From Intrasporangiaceae bacterium (GTDB taxonomy: Bacteria; Actinomycetota; Actinomycetes; Actinomycetales; Dermatophilaceae): a DNA stretch of 32,684 nucleotides. Under the pieces are notes generated by a model that searched no databases, had not been told where the DNA came from, and saw nothing but the letters and a program-made list of their open reading frames with translations. Both the position numbers and the translations under genes were made by a program. This document shows positions 24,899-32,013 of this stretch, one piece after another (the first letter of the stretch is position 1; the number at the start of each line of letters is the position of its first letter). The DNA lies in NCBI GenBank assembly GCA_021324575.1, contig JAJPIW010000089.1:1-32684 (forward strand), read 5' to 3'.

Positions 24899-25065
24899 CC
24901 CGCACGTGCGGGGTTGTTACGCCCGCTCGCGCCGCGCGACCTGACTGAGCCCGCACGTGCGGGGTTGTTCAGGCCGCCCGCGCCGCGCGACCTGACTGAG
25001 CCCGCACGTGCGGGGTTGTTACGCCCGCTCGCGCCGCGCGACCTGAATAAGCCCGCACGTGCGGG
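24899..25065. repeat. 51-bp tandem repeats, each headed by the palindrome CCCGCACGTGCGGG
   Basis: CCCGCACGTGCGGG starts at 24899, 24950, 25001 and 25052, exactly 51 bases apart. The three intervening 37-base segments are near-identical (GTTGTTACGCCC, then GCGCCGCGCGACCTGA); the middle one differs at a handful of bases near its left end. The first three palindromes are followed by GTTGTT and the last by AGGCGCC. The array fills the gap between the divergent tRNA-Arg and argS genes. Each unit could act as an operator, a hairpin, or a terminator/attenuator ahead of argS. Confidence 0.93.
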
Positions 25066-25142
25066 GAGGCGCCGGGAGGGGAGGGGAGGCGGGTACCGCG
25101 GGCGCGGGCGGAATACCCGAACCCGGCTGTCGGGGCTCCCCG

Positions 25143-25148
25143 TAGAAT
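25143..25148 (+). promoter_or_regulatory. -10 box of argS, probably a leaderless transcript
   Basis: TAGAAT ends six bases before GTG 25155, so transcription should start at or next to the start codon. No ribosome binding site is present and no clear -35 is seen. This -10 lies about 90 bases downstream of the last palindrome, so the repeats are not transcribed in the argS mRNA if this is the only promoter. Confidence 0.55.
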
Positions 25149-25154
25149 CCCCGG

Positions 25155-26813
25155 GTGACCCCCGACGAACTCTCCACCGCGATCCGCACTGCCCTCGTGG
25201 CAGCCGTCGACGCCGGCCAGCTGACGGTCGACGTCCCCGCCGAGATCCGGGTCGAGCGTCCGCGCCAGCAGGGTCACGGAGACTGGGCCACCAACGTCGC
25301 CCTCCAGCTGGCCAAGGGCGCCGGTATGCCGCCGCGAGACGTCGCGACCATCCTCGCCGAGCGGATCGGCCAGGTCTCCGGCGTCGGCGCCGTCGAGGTC
25401 GCGGGCCCCGGCTTCCTCAACATCACCCTCGACGCGGCGAGCGCCGGCGAGCTGGCCCGGACCATCGTCGAGGCCGGCACGGCATACGGGAGGAACGACT
25501 CGGAGAAGGGCAAGCGGACCAACCTCGAGTTCGTCTCCGCGAACCCGACCGGACCGATCCACCTGGGCGGCACCCGCTGGGCCGCGGTGGGCGACAGCCT
25601 CGCCCGCATCCTGCAGGCCAACGGCGGTGACGTGTCGCGCGAGTACTACTTCAACGACCACGGGGCCCAGATCGACCGGTTCTCCCGGTCGCTGCTGGCG
25701 GCCGCCAAGGGCGAGGCGGCGCCGGAGGACGGGTATGCCGGCGACTACATCCTCGACATCGCAAACCGGGTGATCGCCATGGAGCCGGGGATCCGAGAGC
25801 TGCCCGACGACGAGGCGCAGGAACGCTTCCGGGCGATCGGAGTCGACCTGATGTTCACCGAGATCAAGAAGTCACTCCACGACTTCGGCGTCGACTTCGA
25901 CACCTACTTCCACGAGAACCACCTCCACGAGGAGGGCGCGGTCGACAAGGCGATCGCCCGCCTCACCGAGCGCGGCGAGATGTTCGAGCTCGACGGCGCG
26001 CTGTGGCTGCGGACCTCGGCCTACGGTGACGACAAGGACCGTGTCGTCATTCGCTCGAATGGCGAACCTGCTTATTTCTCAGCTGATCTCGCCTACTACC
26101 TCAACAAGCGTGAGCGCGGCTTCGACCGGGTGTTCATCCTGCTCGGCGCCGACCACCACGGCTACGTCGGCCGGCTCATGGCGATGGCCGAGGCGTTCGG
26201 TGACCAGCCGCACGAGAACCTCGAGGTGCTCATCGGCCAGATGGTCAACCTGGTCAAGGACGGCCAGCCCGTGCGGATGTCCAAGCGGGCCGGCACCGTC
26301 GTCGTCCTGGAGGACCTCGTCGACGCGGTCGGCAAGGACGCCGCCCGGTACGCCCTCACCCGGTCCTCGACCGACAGCCCGATGGACATCGACCTGGACC
26401 TGCTCACCAAGCACAGCAACGAGAACCCGGTCTACTACGTCCAGTACGCCCACGCCCGGACCGCCAACGTCGCCCGGTTGGCGGGGGAGGACGGGGTCCA
26501 CCGCGAGGACGGCTTCGACCCCTCGCTGCTCGTCGACCCGACCGAGGCGGCCCTGCTGGCGATCCTCGGTGACTACCCGCGGGTGGTTGCCCAGGCCGCC
26601 ACCTTGCGTGAGCCGCACCGGGTCGCCCGCTACCTCGAGGACCTCGCCGGCCGCTTCCACAAGTGGTACGACACCTGCCGCGTGCGCCCGGTCAACGCCG
26701 ACGAGGCCGTCACCGACACCCACCGCACCCGGCTCTGGCTCAACGACGCGACGCGTCAGGTGCTCGCCAACGGCCTTGCCCTGCTTGGGGTTTCGGCCCC
26801 CGACCGGATGTAA
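25155..26813 (+). CDS. argS: Arginyl-tRNA synthetase
   Basis: 552 residues, normal length for a class I ArgRS. The N-terminal additional domain ([24 protein letters not shown]-like stretch) is followed by [18 protein letters not shown], with His136 in the HIGH-type motif. KMSKS is represented by MSKRAGT (375-381). The C-terminal anticodon-binding domain contains [14 protein letters not shown] and ends [10 protein letters not shown], the standard ArgRS terminus that reads the tRNA. It attaches arginine to tRNA-Arg in the cytoplasm. The start is GTG 25155; the -10 box ends only six bases upstream, so the mRNA is probably leaderless. lysA begins 15 bases after its stop, on the same transcript. 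Confidence 0.97.
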   Translation: MTPDELSTAIRTALVAAVDAGQLTVDVPAEIRVERPRQQGHGDWATNVALQLAKGAGMPPRDVATILAERIGQVSGVGAVEVAGPGFLNITLDAASAGELARTIVEAGTAYGRNDSEKGKRTNLEFVSANPTGPIHLGGTRWAAVGDSLARILQANGGDVSREYYFNDHGAQIDRFSRSLLAAAKGEAAPEDGYAGDYILDIANRVIAMEPGIRELPDDEAQERFRAIGVDLMFTEIKKSLHDFGVDFDTYFHENHLHEEGAVDKAIARLTERGEMFELDGALWLRTSAYGDDKDRVVIRSNGEPAYFSADLAYYLNKRERGFDRVFILLGADHHGYVGRLMAMAEAFGDQPHENLEVLIGQMVNLVKDGQPVRMSKRAGTVVVLEDLVDAVGKDAARYALTRSSTDSPMDIDLDLLTKHSNENPVYYVQYAHARTANVARLAGEDGVHREDGFDPSLLVDPTEAALLAILGDYPRVVAQAATLREPHRVARYLEDLAGRFHKWYDTCRVRPVNADEAVTDTHRTRLWLNDATRQVLANGLALLGVSAPDRM

Positions 26814-26828
26814 GGGACACGCTGACCG

Positions 26829-28262
26829 ATGCGCGCACACGAGGCCGGCGCCCTCCACGCCGAGGGCTACGGCGGCCCCCCGATCTGGCTGCCCTACCCC
26901 ATGGACGTCATGGAGCTGACGCCCGAGCTCTGGTCCAGCACCGTCCGCCGTGACCAGGCGGGGCGCCTCACCGTCGGCGGTGTCGACGTCGTGAGCCTCG
27001 CCGCGGACGTGGGCACGGCGGCATACGTCCTGGACGAGGAGGACTTCCGTATGCGGTGCAGGGCCTACCGCGACGAGTTCACCCGGCCGTTCGCCTCCAT
27101 CGGCGGTGGTGCCGACGTGTTCTATGCGGGCAAGGCGTTCCTCTGCACCGCGGTCGCCCGCTGGGTGGCGGAGGAGGGGCTCAACCTCGACGTGTGCACC
27201 GGTGGGGAGCTGGCTGTGGCGCAGCGCGCCGGCTTCCCCGGTGACCGAATCGGCTTGCACGGCAACAACAAGAGCCTCGCGGAGATCGAGCAGGCCCTGT
27301 CCTACGGGGTCGGCCGGATCGTCGTGGACTCCTTCGACGAGATCGACCGGATCGCCTCGGTCGCCGACCGGCTCGGCGTCGTCGCGCCGGTCATGATCCG
27401 GGTGACCGTCGGCGTCGAGGCGCACACCCACGAGTTCATCGCCACCGGCCACGAGGACCAGAAGTTCGGCTTCTCGCTCCAGAGCGGCCAGGCGGCTGCG
27501 GCCGCCGAGGCCATCCTGCGCCGCCGCGGGGTCCTCGACCTGCGCGGGCTGCACTCCCACATCGGCTCCCAGATCTTCGACACGAGCGGCTTCGAGCTCT
27601 CGGCCCGCCGCCTGGTCCAGCTGCACGCCGAGATCTGCCGGGCCAACGGCATCCGGATGCCCGAGATCGACCTGGGCGGCGGCTTCGGGATCGCCTACAC
27701 CAGCCAGCACACCCCGCTCGACCCCGCGCACCTCGGTAGCCAGCTGGCCGACATCGTCGAGCGCGAGTTCAAGGCGATCTCGGAGGACCCTGCGCAGTGG
27801 CCCAGGGTCTCGATCGAGCCGGGTCGCGCGATCGTCGGGCCGAGCACCTTCACCCTCTATGAGGTGGGCACGATCAAGGAGGTCGACCTCGGCGACGGGC
27901 ACTCGCGGACCTACGTGAGCGTCGACGGCGGGATGAGCGACAACGTCCGCCCTGCCCTCTACGAGGCCGACTACTCGTGCACGCTGGCGAGCCGCGCGAG
28001 CGACGCCCCGCCGCGGCTGTCCCGCGTCGTGGGGAGGCACTGCGAGAGCGGCGATGTCATCGTCATGGACGAGTACCTCCCCGCCGACCTCCGGCTCGGC
28101 GACCTCATCGCGGTCCCGGCCACCGGCGCCTACTGCCGCAGCCTGTCCAGCCAGTACAACCACACGCCGCGGCCCCCGGTCGTCTCGGTCCGGGACGGGG
28201 TTGTGAGGACACTGGTGCGGCGCGAGACGATCGAGGACCTGCTGGCCCTCGATGTCGGCTGA
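26829..28262 (+). CDS. lysA: Diaminopimelate decarboxylase
   Basis: 477 residues, a fold-type III pyridoxal-phosphate enzyme converting meso-diaminopimelate to L-lysine, the last lysine step. The PLP lysine is in FYAGKAF (Lys102). The phosphate-binding DLGGGFGI, HSHIGSQI and EPGRAIVGPS are present; the partner-subunit catalytic cysteine is in GRHCESGDV, and the C-terminal QYNHTPRPP is as expected. An N-terminal stretch of about 20 residues (HEAGALHAEGYGGPPIWLP) is typical of actinobacterial LysA. It lies in the order argS-lysA-hom-thrC-thrB, drawing aspartate-family precursors to lysine and threonine. Start is ATG 26829. Confidence 0.97.
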   Translation: MRAHEAGALHAEGYGGPPIWLPYPMDVMELTPELWSSTVRRDQAGRLTVGGVDVVSLAADVGTAAYVLDEEDFRMRCRAYRDEFTRPFASIGGGADVFYAGKAFLCTAVARWVAEEGLNLDVCTGGELAVAQRAGFPGDRIGLHGNNKSLAEIEQALSYGVGRIVVDSFDEIDRIASVADRLGVVAPVMIRVTVGVEAHTHEFIATGHEDQKFGFSLQSGQAAAAAEAILRRRGVLDLRGLHSHIGSQIFDTSGFELSARRLVQLHAEICRANGIRMPEIDLGGGFGIAYTSQHTPLDPAHLGSQLADIVEREFKAISEDPAQWPRVSIEPGRAIVGPSTFTLYEVGTIKEVDLGDGHSRTYVSVDGGMSDNVRPALYEADYSCTLASRASDAPPRLSRVVGRHCESGDVIVMDEYLPADLRLGDLIAVPATGAYCRSLSSQYNHTPRPPVVSVRDGVVRTLVRRETIEDLLALDVG

Positions 28263-28295
28263 ACCATGGCGCCCCAGCACGAGCGCGGCGTCCGG

Positions 28296-28349
28296 ATGAC
28301 GAACACACAGACGTCCAGTCCGTGGACATTGGTGAGGATGACGGCATGA
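28296..28349 (+). CDS. Possible threonine-rich leader peptide overlapping the hom start
   Basis: A 17-codon [20 protein letters not shown], with five threonine codons (ACG, ACA, ACG, ACA, ACG); ACA is uncommon in this GC-rich DNA. Its TGA (28347-28349) overlaps the hom start codon as ATGA, so translation of the two would be coupled. There is no clear ribosome binding site of its own and no promoter or terminator hairpin between lysA and hom; the only structure is a weak GTCCA/TGGAC stem at about 28314-28326. If translated, ribosome stalling at Thr codons could report threonine supply to hom. It could also be chance. Confidence 0.35.
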   Translation: MTNTQTSSPWTLVRMTA

Positions 28350-29659
28350 CTGACAAGCGGCTCGCTGAGGGCCCCATCCGGGTTGCCCTGCTGGGGTGCG
28401 GTGTCGTCGGGTCCAGTGTGGCCACGATGCTCACCACCCACGCCGCCGACCTCGCGGCCAGGGTCGGTCGACCGCTTGAACTGGTGGGGATCGCCGTCCG
28501 TCGCGCCGGCAAGGACCGGTCCGAGCTCCCGGTCGACCCCGCGCTCTTCACGACCGACGCCGCCGAGCTGGTCACCCGCGCCGACGTCGTCATCGAGGTG
28601 ATCGGTGGCATCGACCCGGCCCGCGACCTCATCCTCTCCGCTCTCAAGCACGGTGCCTCGGTCGTCACGGCCAACAAGGCGCTGCTCGCCGAGGACGGCC
28701 CGACCCTGTATGCCGCGGCCGACGCGGCCGGCGCCGACCTGTACTACGAGGCCGCTGTCGCGGGTGCGATCCCCATCCTGCGGCCGATCCGGGAGAGCCT
28801 CGCCGGTGACGACGTCCGCAAGGTGCTGGGCATCGTCAACGGCACGACCAACTTCGTCCTGGACAAGATGGACACCACCGGCGCCGGCTTCGCCGAGGTC
28901 GTCGAGGAGGCCCAGGCCCTCGGCTACGCCGAGGCCGACCCCACCGCCGACGTCGAGGGGTTCGACGCGGCGGCCAAGGCGGCGATCCTCGCCTCACTGG
29001 CTTTCCACACCCGGGTGTCCAGCGCCGACGTCCACCGCGAGGGCATCACCGAGGTGACCGCCGCCGACATCCAGGCCGCCAAGGACATGGACTGTGTCGT
29101 CAAGCTGCTCGCCATCTGCGAGAAGACCGGTGAGGGCGACGACGTGGGTGTCAGTGTCCGCGTCCACCCGGCGATGATCCCCCGCAGCCACCCGCTGGCC
29201 AGCGTCCGCGAGGCCTACAACGCCGTCTTCGTCGAGGCCGCCGCAGCCGGCGAGCTGATGTTCTACGGCAAGGGCGCCGGTGGCGACCCGACGGCCAGCG
29301 CGGTCCTCGGCGACGTCGTCGCCGTGGCCCGGCACAAGGTGGGCGGCGGCCGCGGACCCGGCGAGTCGGCATACGCCGACCTTCCCGTCCGGGCTATGGG
29401 CCAGGCCCGTACGAGGTACCACATCAGCCTCGATGTAGCCGACCGTCCGGGCGTTCTGGCCCAGGTCGCCACCGCCTTCGCCGAGCACGACGTGTCGATC
29501 GAGACGGTGCGCCAACAGATCACCGACAACGGTCGCGCCAACCTCATCGTGGTCACCCACACCGCTCCCGACGCGGCGTTGTCGGCAACGGTCGACGCCC
29601 TCGCCGCGCTCGACATCGTCACGGCGGTCACCTCGGTCATGCGCGTGGAGGGCTCCTGA
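28346..29659 (+). CDS. hom: Homoserine dehydrogenase with ACT domain
   Basis: 437 residues. The NAD(P)-binding N-terminus [13 protein letters not shown] (Gly17, 19, 22) is followed by [40 protein letters not shown] and [13 protein letters not shown], which are the homoserine dehydrogenase signature blocks. The last approximately 85 residues ([21 protein letters not shown]) form an ACT domain, the usual seat of threonine feedback inhibition. The enzyme reduces aspartate semialdehyde to homoserine, the branch point for threonine and methionine. ATG 28346 is preferred over in-frame upstream starts because GAGGA is eight bases before it. Its stop overlaps the thrC start (TGATG). Confidence 0.97.
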   Translation: MTDKRLAEGPIRVALLGCGVVGSSVATMLTTHAADLAARVGRPLELVGIAVRRAGKDRSELPVDPALFTTDAAELVTRADVVIEVIGGIDPARDLILSALKHGASVVTANKALLAEDGPTLYAAADAAGADLYYEAAVAGAIPILRPIRESLAGDDVRKVLGIVNGTTNFVLDKMDTTGAGFAEVVEEAQALGYAEADPTADVEGFDAAAKAAILASLAFHTRVSSADVHREGITEVTAADIQAAKDMDCVVKLLAICEKTGEGDDVGVSVRVHPAMIPRSHPLASVREAYNAVFVEAAAAGELMFYGKGAGGDPTASAVLGDVVAVARHKVGGGRGPGESAYADLPVRAMGQARTRYHISLDVADRPGVLAQVATAFAEHDVSIETVRQQITDNGRANLIVVTHTAPDAALSATVDALAALDIVTAVTSVMRVEGS

Positions 29660-30744
29660 TGGCTCAGCTGTGGCGCGGCGTGATCCGCGAGTACGCCGCG
29701 CGTCTGCCGATGCTCGCCGACTCTCCCGTGGTGACCCTGCAGGAGGGCGGCACCCCGCTCATCCCGGCGGAGCGGCTCTCCGAGCGGATCGGTGCCCAGG
29801 TCTGGGTCAAGTACGAAGGGCTCAACCCCACGGGGTCGTTCAAGGACCGGGGCATGACGACGGCCATCTCGTATGCCGCGGGTCAGGGCGCCGAGATCGT
29901 CGTCTGTGCCTCGACCGGCAACACCTCGGCGAGCGCCGCGGCATACGCGACGAAGGCCGGAATGCGTTGTGCCGTCTTGGTTCCCGACGGCAAGATCGCC
30001 ATGGGCAAGCTGTCCCAGGCGATCGCGCACGGCGCCGAGATCGTCCAGGTCGAGGGCAACTTCGACGACTGCCTGACGATCGCCCGCAAGCTCGACGAGG
30101 TCTATCCGATCGAGCTCGTCAACTCGGTCAACCCGGCGCGGATCGAGGGTCAGAAGACCGCTGCCTTCGAGGTGGTCGACGCCCTCGGTGACGCCCCCGA
30201 CATCCACGTCCTGCCCGTCGGCAACGCCGGCAACATCACGGCCTACTGGCGCGGCTACAGCGAGTACGTCACCGGCTCCGACGAGCCGGGTCCGGCGACG
30301 CGGCGGCCGCGGATGTGGGGCTACCAGGCCGCGGGCGCCGCGCCGCTCGTCCTCGGCCACCCGGTCGACCAGCCGGAGACCATCGCGACCGCCATCCGGA
30401 TCGGGAATCCCGCATCGTGGACACAGGCCATCGCCGCGCGCGACGAGTCCGGTGGCCTCATCGACTCGGTCACCGACGAGCAGATCCTTGCCGCCCACCG
30501 ACTGTTGTCTTCCACGGAAGGCATCTTCGTCGAGCCGGGGTCGGCGGCCTCGATCGCCGGTCTGCTCAAGGCCCACGAGGCGGGGCTCGTGCCTGCCGGC
30601 GCGACCATCGTCTGCACGGTCACCGGCCACGGTCTGAAGGACCCGCAGTGGGCGCTCAAGGGGGCCGACGGCGTCGAGGTCGTCCCGACGCGGGTGTCGG
30701 TCGACGTCGTGTCCGTGGCGCGCGCCCTCGGGCTCGAGAGCTGA
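29659..30744 (+). CDS. thrC: Threonine synthase
   Basis: 361 residues. The PLP lysine is in [10 protein letters not shown] (Lys62), with [12 protein letters not shown] at the N-terminus, [14 protein letters not shown] and the phosphate-binding [16 protein letters not shown]; the C-terminal [13 protein letters not shown] and [10 protein letters not shown] are typical of the shorter ThrC class. It converts O-phosphohomoserine to L-threonine. It overlaps hom by one base and lies five bases ahead of thrB. Confidence 0.96.
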   Translation: MAQLWRGVIREYAARLPMLADSPVVTLQEGGTPLIPAERLSERIGAQVWVKYEGLNPTGSFKDRGMTTAISYAAGQGAEIVVCASTGNTSASAAAYATKAGMRCAVLVPDGKIAMGKLSQAIAHGAEIVQVEGNFDDCLTIARKLDEVYPIELVNSVNPARIEGQKTAAFEVVDALGDAPDIHVLPVGNAGNITAYWRGYSEYVTGSDEPGPATRRPRMWGYQAAGAAPLVLGHPVDQPETIATAIRIGNPASWTQAIAARDESGGLIDSVTDEQILAAHRLLSSTEGIFVEPGSAASIAGLLKAHEAGLVPAGATIVCTVTGHGLKDPQWALKGADGVEVVPTRVSVDVVSVARALGLES

Positions 30745-30749
30745 CCCGT

Positions 30750-31688
30750 ATGCCGGGCGGCTCACCGCTCCCGCCGGGCACGTCGGTGACCGTCCGGGTG
30801 CCGGCGAGCAGTGCCAACCTCGGGCCTGGCTTCGACTCGATCGGCCTGGCCCTCGGCCTGTGGGACGAGTGCACCGCCACCGTCACCGACGAGCCGGGGC
30901 TTGTCGTGCTCGTTGCGGGGGAGGGAGCCGATGAGGTCCCGCTCGATGGCTCGCATCTCGTCGCGCGGACCATGCGGACGGCTTGGCGTGACCTGGGTGT
31001 CGAGCGGCCCACGGGCCTTCGACTGGAGTGCACCAACGCCGTTCCACACGGGCGCGGGATGGGGTCGTCCGCGACCGCCATCGTGATGGGAATTGTTGTG
31101 GCACAGGCACTTTGGGCCGACTCTCCCGATGGTCAGCCGGTCGACCTGGCTGCGGTCAACGACCTGGCCGCGCGGCTCGAGGGCCACCCCGACAATGCCT
31201 CGGCCAGTGTCTTCGGCGGACTGACCCTGTCGTGGTCGGACCGGCTGGGGGAGCCGGGTGCGACGCGCACGGTGCGGCCGTCGCTGCACCCCGACCTCGA
31301 TGCCGTGGTCTTCGTCCCCGATGCCCAGCTGTCCACCGCCAAGGCTCGCTCGGTCCTCCCCGCGCAGGTACGACTCGCCGACGCGGCCGCCAACTCCGGG
31401 CGCGCCGCCCTGCTCGTCCATGCCGTGACGACCGACCCCTCGTTGCTCCTGCCGGCGACCCGCGAGTGGCTCCACCAGGAGCCTCGTCGCGAGTCGTATG
31501 CCGCGTCGATGGCTCTCGTGGACTCGCTGCGCGCCGCCGGGCACGCGGCCGTCATCTCGGGGGCCGGGCCGTCCGTCCTCGTCCTCACCACCGGGGATGC
31601 CGCGGCCGACGTCACCGGCTACGGCGGCCCCGGATGGCGGGTGCTGCGACCCGGCATACCGACGGTCGGGGCCCACCTCGTGCAGTGA
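30750..31688 (+). CDS. thrB: Homoserine kinase
   Basis: 312 residues, GHMP kinase family. The N-terminal PASSANLGPGFDSIGLAL is the family start block, the ATP loop is PHGRGMGSSAT (from residue 99) and the C-terminal motif is VISGAGPSVLVL. It phosphorylates homoserine, making the substrate of threonine synthase. Start ATG 30750 lies six bases after the thrC stop, and the copy of the iterated motif at 30748-30754 (GTATGCC) covers the start codon, an example of that motif at a translation start. The upstream in-frame extension to 30315 overlaps thrC entirely and is rejected. Confidence 0.96.
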   Translation: MPGGSPLPPGTSVTVRVPASSANLGPGFDSIGLALGLWDECTATVTDEPGLVVLVAGEGADEVPLDGSHLVARTMRTAWRDLGVERPTGLRLECTNAVPHGRGMGSSATAIVMGIVVAQALWADSPDGQPVDLAAVNDLAARLEGHPDNASASVFGGLTLSWSDRLGEPGATRTVRPSLHPDLDAVVFVPDAQLSTAKARSVLPAQVRLADAAANSGRAALLVHAVTTDPSLLLPATREWLHQEPRRESYAASMALVDSLRAAGHAAVISGAGPSVLVLTTGDAAADVTGYGGPGWRVLRPGIPTVGAHLVQ

Positions 31689-31788
31689 CCCGCGCGCCCG
31701 GGGCCAGCCCGGCATACCGACGGTTCGTGGACTGGACACGGGCAGATCACATTGGGATCGGCATACGGATGCGGGGCGACGCGAGTGC

Positions 31789-31794
31789 TACATT
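31789..31794 (+). promoter_or_regulatory. Extended -10 of the rho leader transcript
   Basis: TGC followed by TACATT (TG, one base, TACATT) fits an extended -10. Transcription would start at about 31799-31801, giving rho a leader of some 215 bases and putting the GTG of the short leader ORF at the first transcribed base. No good -35 is visible. Confidence 0.5.
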
Positions 31795-31798
31795 GACG

Positions 31799-31939
31799 GT
31801 GTTGTCGCAGCCGATTCCGGGCCACGCGCCCGATGCCAGCCGGCGACATCACCCCCATGTGAGCCGAGTTCCTCGCCCTGTCGTGGCCACCCGCCACCTC
31901 CACAGGTATGTAGGCGACCAGCCTCACGTGACCCCGTAG
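31799..31939 (+). CDS. Possible leader peptide upstream of rho (46 codons)
   Basis: GTG 31799 to TAG 31937-31939 would encode a 46-residue His/Arg/Pro-rich peptide with a His-dense middle (RRHHPHVSRV) and the end RHLHRYVGDQPHVTP. A shorter version would begin at in-frame GTG 31859. GTG 31799 lies four bases after TACATT, as for the leaderless candidates argS and vapB2, so translation from the transcript's first codon is plausible. It ends 74 bases before rho. It is the only ORF in the 325-base gap between thrB and rho. No family is recognised. Confidence 0.38.
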   Translation: MLSQPIPGHAPDASRRHHPHVSRVPRPVVATRHLHRYVGDQPHVTP

Positions 31940-31964
31940 GCCAAGACCACTGGCCGTCAACCAC

Positions 31965-31991
31965 CGGTTCGTCGTTTCTGGGTGCGAACCG
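31965..31991 (+). repeat. Hairpin just before the rho ribosome binding site
   Basis: CGGTTCG, 13 bases, CGAACCG forms a 7-bp stem 22 bases upstream of the rho start codon, between the leader ORF and GGGGAAGGA. It could affect rho translation or mark a site of Rho self-control. The pairing is short, so chance remains possible. Confidence 0.4.
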
Positions 31992-32013
31992 CAGACGAGG
32001 GGAAGGATCCTTC

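Noticed and set aside
24899-25065. CRISPR array (palindromic repeat followed by GTTGTT, regular spacing)
   Set aside because: The 37-base segments between palindromes are near-identical to each other, unlike spacers, and no cas gene is in the window. It is a tandem repeat.
24716-25065. tRNA-Arg gene as an integration site with flanking att repeat
   Set aside because: No integrase, no repeat of the tRNA 3' end nearby, and both neighbours are typical chromosomal genes.
24914-25154. Arg-rich leader peptide for argS read through the tandem repeat (17-residue repeat in frame)
   Set aside because: The frame opens with TTG, has no ribosome binding site, and runs on without a stop into argS. The argS -10 box lies downstream of the repeats. 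Arg/Pro/Ala content is what GC-rich repeats give.
26814-26828. Lysine riboswitch in front of lysA
   Set aside because: Only 15 bases separate argS and lysA, so there is no room for an aptamer.
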